A stretch of DNA of 64,000 bases from Terriglobia bacterium (GTDB taxonomy: Bacteria > Acidobacteriota > Terriglobia > Terriglobales > Acidobacteriaceae), in assembly GCA_020073665.1 (NCBI GenBank), contig JAIQEU010000004.1:1-64000 (forward strand), written 5' to 3'. Shown piece after piece: positions 62,398-64,000 of the stretch; position 1 is the stretch's first letter; each line of letters begins with the position of its first letter. Both the position numbers and the translations under genes were made by a program. The notes beneath the pieces were generated by a model that was not told where the DNA came from, made no database searches, and saw only the letters and a list, made by a program, of their open reading frames with translations.

Positions 62398-62825
62398 CCA
62401 CGTTCGTGGTCGATGCGGGCGTGGCCGCAAAGTGGTTGTTGCCAGCGTCTGGCGAGCGCCTGGCACCCGAAGCGGTGTCTCTACTCCGCCGCTACACTCG
62501 GGATGAGGTCCGCTTTCTAGTGCCTGACCTGTTCTGGACCGAGTTAGCGAACGTGCTGTGGAAGGCCGTGCGGCAACGGAGGTGTTCTGCCTCAGATGCC
62601 CAATCCTCCCTGCACCGTGTATTGCGATTTGGCTTCACTACGGTTCCTTGCACCGGTCTGCTGGAAAATGCGCTGAGCATCGCTCTGAGATTCGACCGCA
62701 CGGCTTACGACAGCCTTTACGTGGCATTGGCAGTCGCAACCGACTCGGCGCTGGTCACCGCCGACGAACGCCTCGCCCGCGCTTTGGCGGCCCATTTTCC
62801 CGTGCGGCTGTTAGGAAGCGTCTGA
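62394..62825 (+). CDS. PIN-domain toxin of the FitB/VapC type
   Basis: A 143-residue PIN ribonuclease. Acidic site residues: D in FVVDAGVAAKWLL, E in WTELANVLWK, D in TAYDSLYVALA and D in LVTADERLARAL. The start is a GTG overlapping the antitoxin stop by four bases, a coupling typical of type II pairs. It forms the second toxin-antitoxin pair of the window and is not closely similar to the VapC at 27716-28120. Confidence 0.9.
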   Translation: MTTFVVDAGVAAKWLLPASGERLAPEAVSLLRRYTRDEVRFLVPDLFWTELANVLWKAVRQRRCSASDAQSSLHRVLRFGFTTVPCTGLLENALSIALRFDRTAYDSLYVALAVATDSALVTADERLARALAAHFPVRLLGSV

Positions 62826-62863
62826 AACTGCGCGTTATTCCGTAGTAAGCTATCCATAATCGC

Positions 62864-64000
62864 ATGCCTGCCGAGAAAATCCTGATCGTGGACGACGAGC
62901 GCCTGGTGCGCTGGTCGCTGCGCCAGAAGTGTGAGGAATGGGGCTATCACGTGGTGGAGGCCGAGGCCGGGGAGCCCGGGCTGAAGCTGGCGCAGCACGA
63001 GTCCCCAGACTTGGTCCTGCTCGATGTCCGCATGCCCGACATGAGCGGTCTCGAAGTACTCGATCAGCTACGGAAGAACGGCGACGCCCGTGCCGTGATC
63101 ATGATCACCGCCGACCCCCAGCTCGATGATGTGAAGGCAGCCCTGAAACTTGGTGCCTACGACTTTGTGGGCAAGCCGCTCGATTTCGACGAGCTCAACG
63201 TCGCCATCAAGAACGCCCTCGAAGCCACCCGCCTGCGCAGTGAGGTACAGACCTTGCGCAGCGAAGTACGGCGACGCGCGGGCTACCATGAAGTGATCGG
63301 CACCTCGGCCAAGATGACCGAGTTGATGAACTTCGTCCGCAAGGTCGCCGCCAGCGAAGCCACCACCATCCTGATACAGGGCGAGAGCGGCACCGGCAAA
63401 GACCTGATCGCCAAAGCCATTCACTACGAGAGCACGCGCCAGGAGAAACCGTTTGTCGCCATCAACTGTTCCGCCATCCCCGAGACCCTGATGGAAGCGG
63501 AACTGTTCGGCCACGAAAAGGGCGCTTTCACCGACGCCAAGGCGATGAAAAAGGGCTTGTTCGAAATGGCCGACGGCGGAAGCCTGTTCCTTGACGAAAT
63601 CGGCGAACTCTCGCCCCTGCTGCAGGCCAAGCTGTTGCGCGTGCTGGAAGACCAGGTGATTCGACGGGTCGGCGGGGTGCGCGACATGCAGGTGGATGTG
63701 CGGGTGATTGCAGCTTCCAACCGCGATCTGGAGAAGGCGGTCCGCGAATCCCAGTTCCGCCAGGACCTTTACTACCGGTTGGCCATCATTGCGATTTTCA
63801 TTCCGCCGCTGCGCGACCGTAAAGAAGATATCTTGCCGCTGGTAGATTTTTTCATTGGACGCTACAACCGCAAGTTCAAGAAATCAGTGCAGGGAATCGC
63901 CGACGAAACCCGCCGCCTGTTGTTGGGACACACTTGGCCCGGCAATGTGCGTGAGTTAAAGAACTCGATCGAGCGCGCCATGATCCTGGAAGATGAGCCG
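62864..64000 (+). CDS. NtrC-family sigma-54 dependent response regulator (3' end outside window)
   Basis: The first 379 residues are present. The receiver domain has D10, D11, phospho-acceptor D54 (LVLLDVRMPDMSG) and Lys in FVGKPLD. The AAA+ domain has Walker A GESGTGKDLIA, the sigma-54 contact loop GAFTDA, Walker B GGSLFLDEIGEL and an Arg-rich sensor region (RQDLYYRLAIIAI). It activates sigma-54 promoters when phosphorylated. The frame is still open at the right edge, so the C-terminal Fis-type DNA-binding domain is not visible. Its kinase is not adjacent. Confidence 0.93.
   Translation, partial: MPAEKILIVDDERLVRWSLRQKCEEWGYHVVEAEAGEPGLKLAQHESPDLVLLDVRMPDMSGLEVLDQLRKNGDARAVIMITADPQLDDVKAALKLGAYDFVGKPLDFDELNVAIKNALEATRLRSEVQTLRSEVRRRAGYHEVIGTSAKMTELMNFVRKVAASEATTILIQGESGTGKDLIAKAIHYESTRQEKPFVAINCSAIPETLMEAELFGHEKGAFTDAKAMKKGLFEMADGGSLFLDEIGELSPLLQAKLLRVLEDQVIRRVGGVRDMQVDVRVIAASNRDLEKAVRESQFRQDLYYRLAIIAIFIPPLRDRKEDILPLVDFFIGRYNRKFKKSVQGIADETRRLLLGHTWPGNVRELKNSIERAMILEDEP

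Overview
The window is high-GC bacterial chromosome and most probably comes from an Acidobacteriota (Terriglobia-like) genome. Four things point there: a VWFA-like protein of the kind described as acidobacterial (13753-14964), a DUF2934 protein (4135-4413), a secreted SpoIVB-type S55 peptidase, and many short families of intergenic repeats. No rRNA, tRNA, CRISPR array, transposase or phage gene was seen. The assignment rests on gene families and not on a search.

Layout. 1-4.4 kb: the 3' end of an imuB-like Y-family polymerase gene and dnaE2, the SOS mutagenesis pair. 4.8-9.0 kb: a tightly coupled cytochrome c maturation operon (ccmF, ccmH and two further membrane proteins). 9.0-12.8 kb: htpX, a MoxR ATPase, a DUF4149 protein and ychF. 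12.8-19.3 kb: a ZIP metal transporter, the VWFA protein, the S55 peptidase and a secreted beta-propeller protein. 19.3-24.0 kb: an MFS exporter, an ICMT-like methyltransferase, a YCII protein and the LolC/LolD lipoprotein exporter. 24.2-26.7 kb: clpC with a clear terminator. 26.7-28.4 kb: an accessory islet with an HNH protein and a VapBC toxin-antitoxin pair. 28.5-37.4 kb: small redox and cupin proteins, a membrane-anchored trypsin-like protease, a ClC channel, two MarR regulators, purB with an adenosine-specific kinase gene, a frameshifted doxX and a BON-domain protein.

37.5-40.2 kb is an AT-richer accessory region. Its main gene encodes an unusual chain of zinc ribbon, sigma-factor-like region and a receiver domain without its phospho-acceptor Asp. 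40.2-43.4 kb holds larB, a ChaN-like protein and ubiX. 43.4-44.0 kb has no ordinary gene but carries a candidate structured small RNA with an 18-codon reading frame. 44.0-52.6 kb: a DUF2007/zinc-ribbon protein, a membrane spermidine-synthase-like protein, a NUDIX hydrolase, a polymerase-less LigD, a PAS hybrid histidine kinase and a Crp/Fnr regulator. 52.7-58.7 kb: a secreted unknown, LemA with a DUF2207 protein, a methyltransferase, and a PilZ protein with a NarL-type regulator whose receiver is degenerate. 58.8-64.0 kb: a 59-residue membrane protein, a P5C dehydrogenase, a secreted EDHG-motif protein, a FitAB-type toxin-antitoxin pair and the first 379 codons of an NtrC-type regulator.

Two themes run through the window. 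First, short repeat families fill many intergenic gaps, and the same or similar sequences lie in frame inside imuB, dnaE2 (twice) and the ligD linker, so they appear to be creating linker peptides in DNA repair enzymes. Second, there are several readable control sites: palindromes at the two MarR genes and both toxin-antitoxin operons, and two GTGA-type palindromes that fit the Crp-like recognition helix of the Crp/Fnr protein encoded here.
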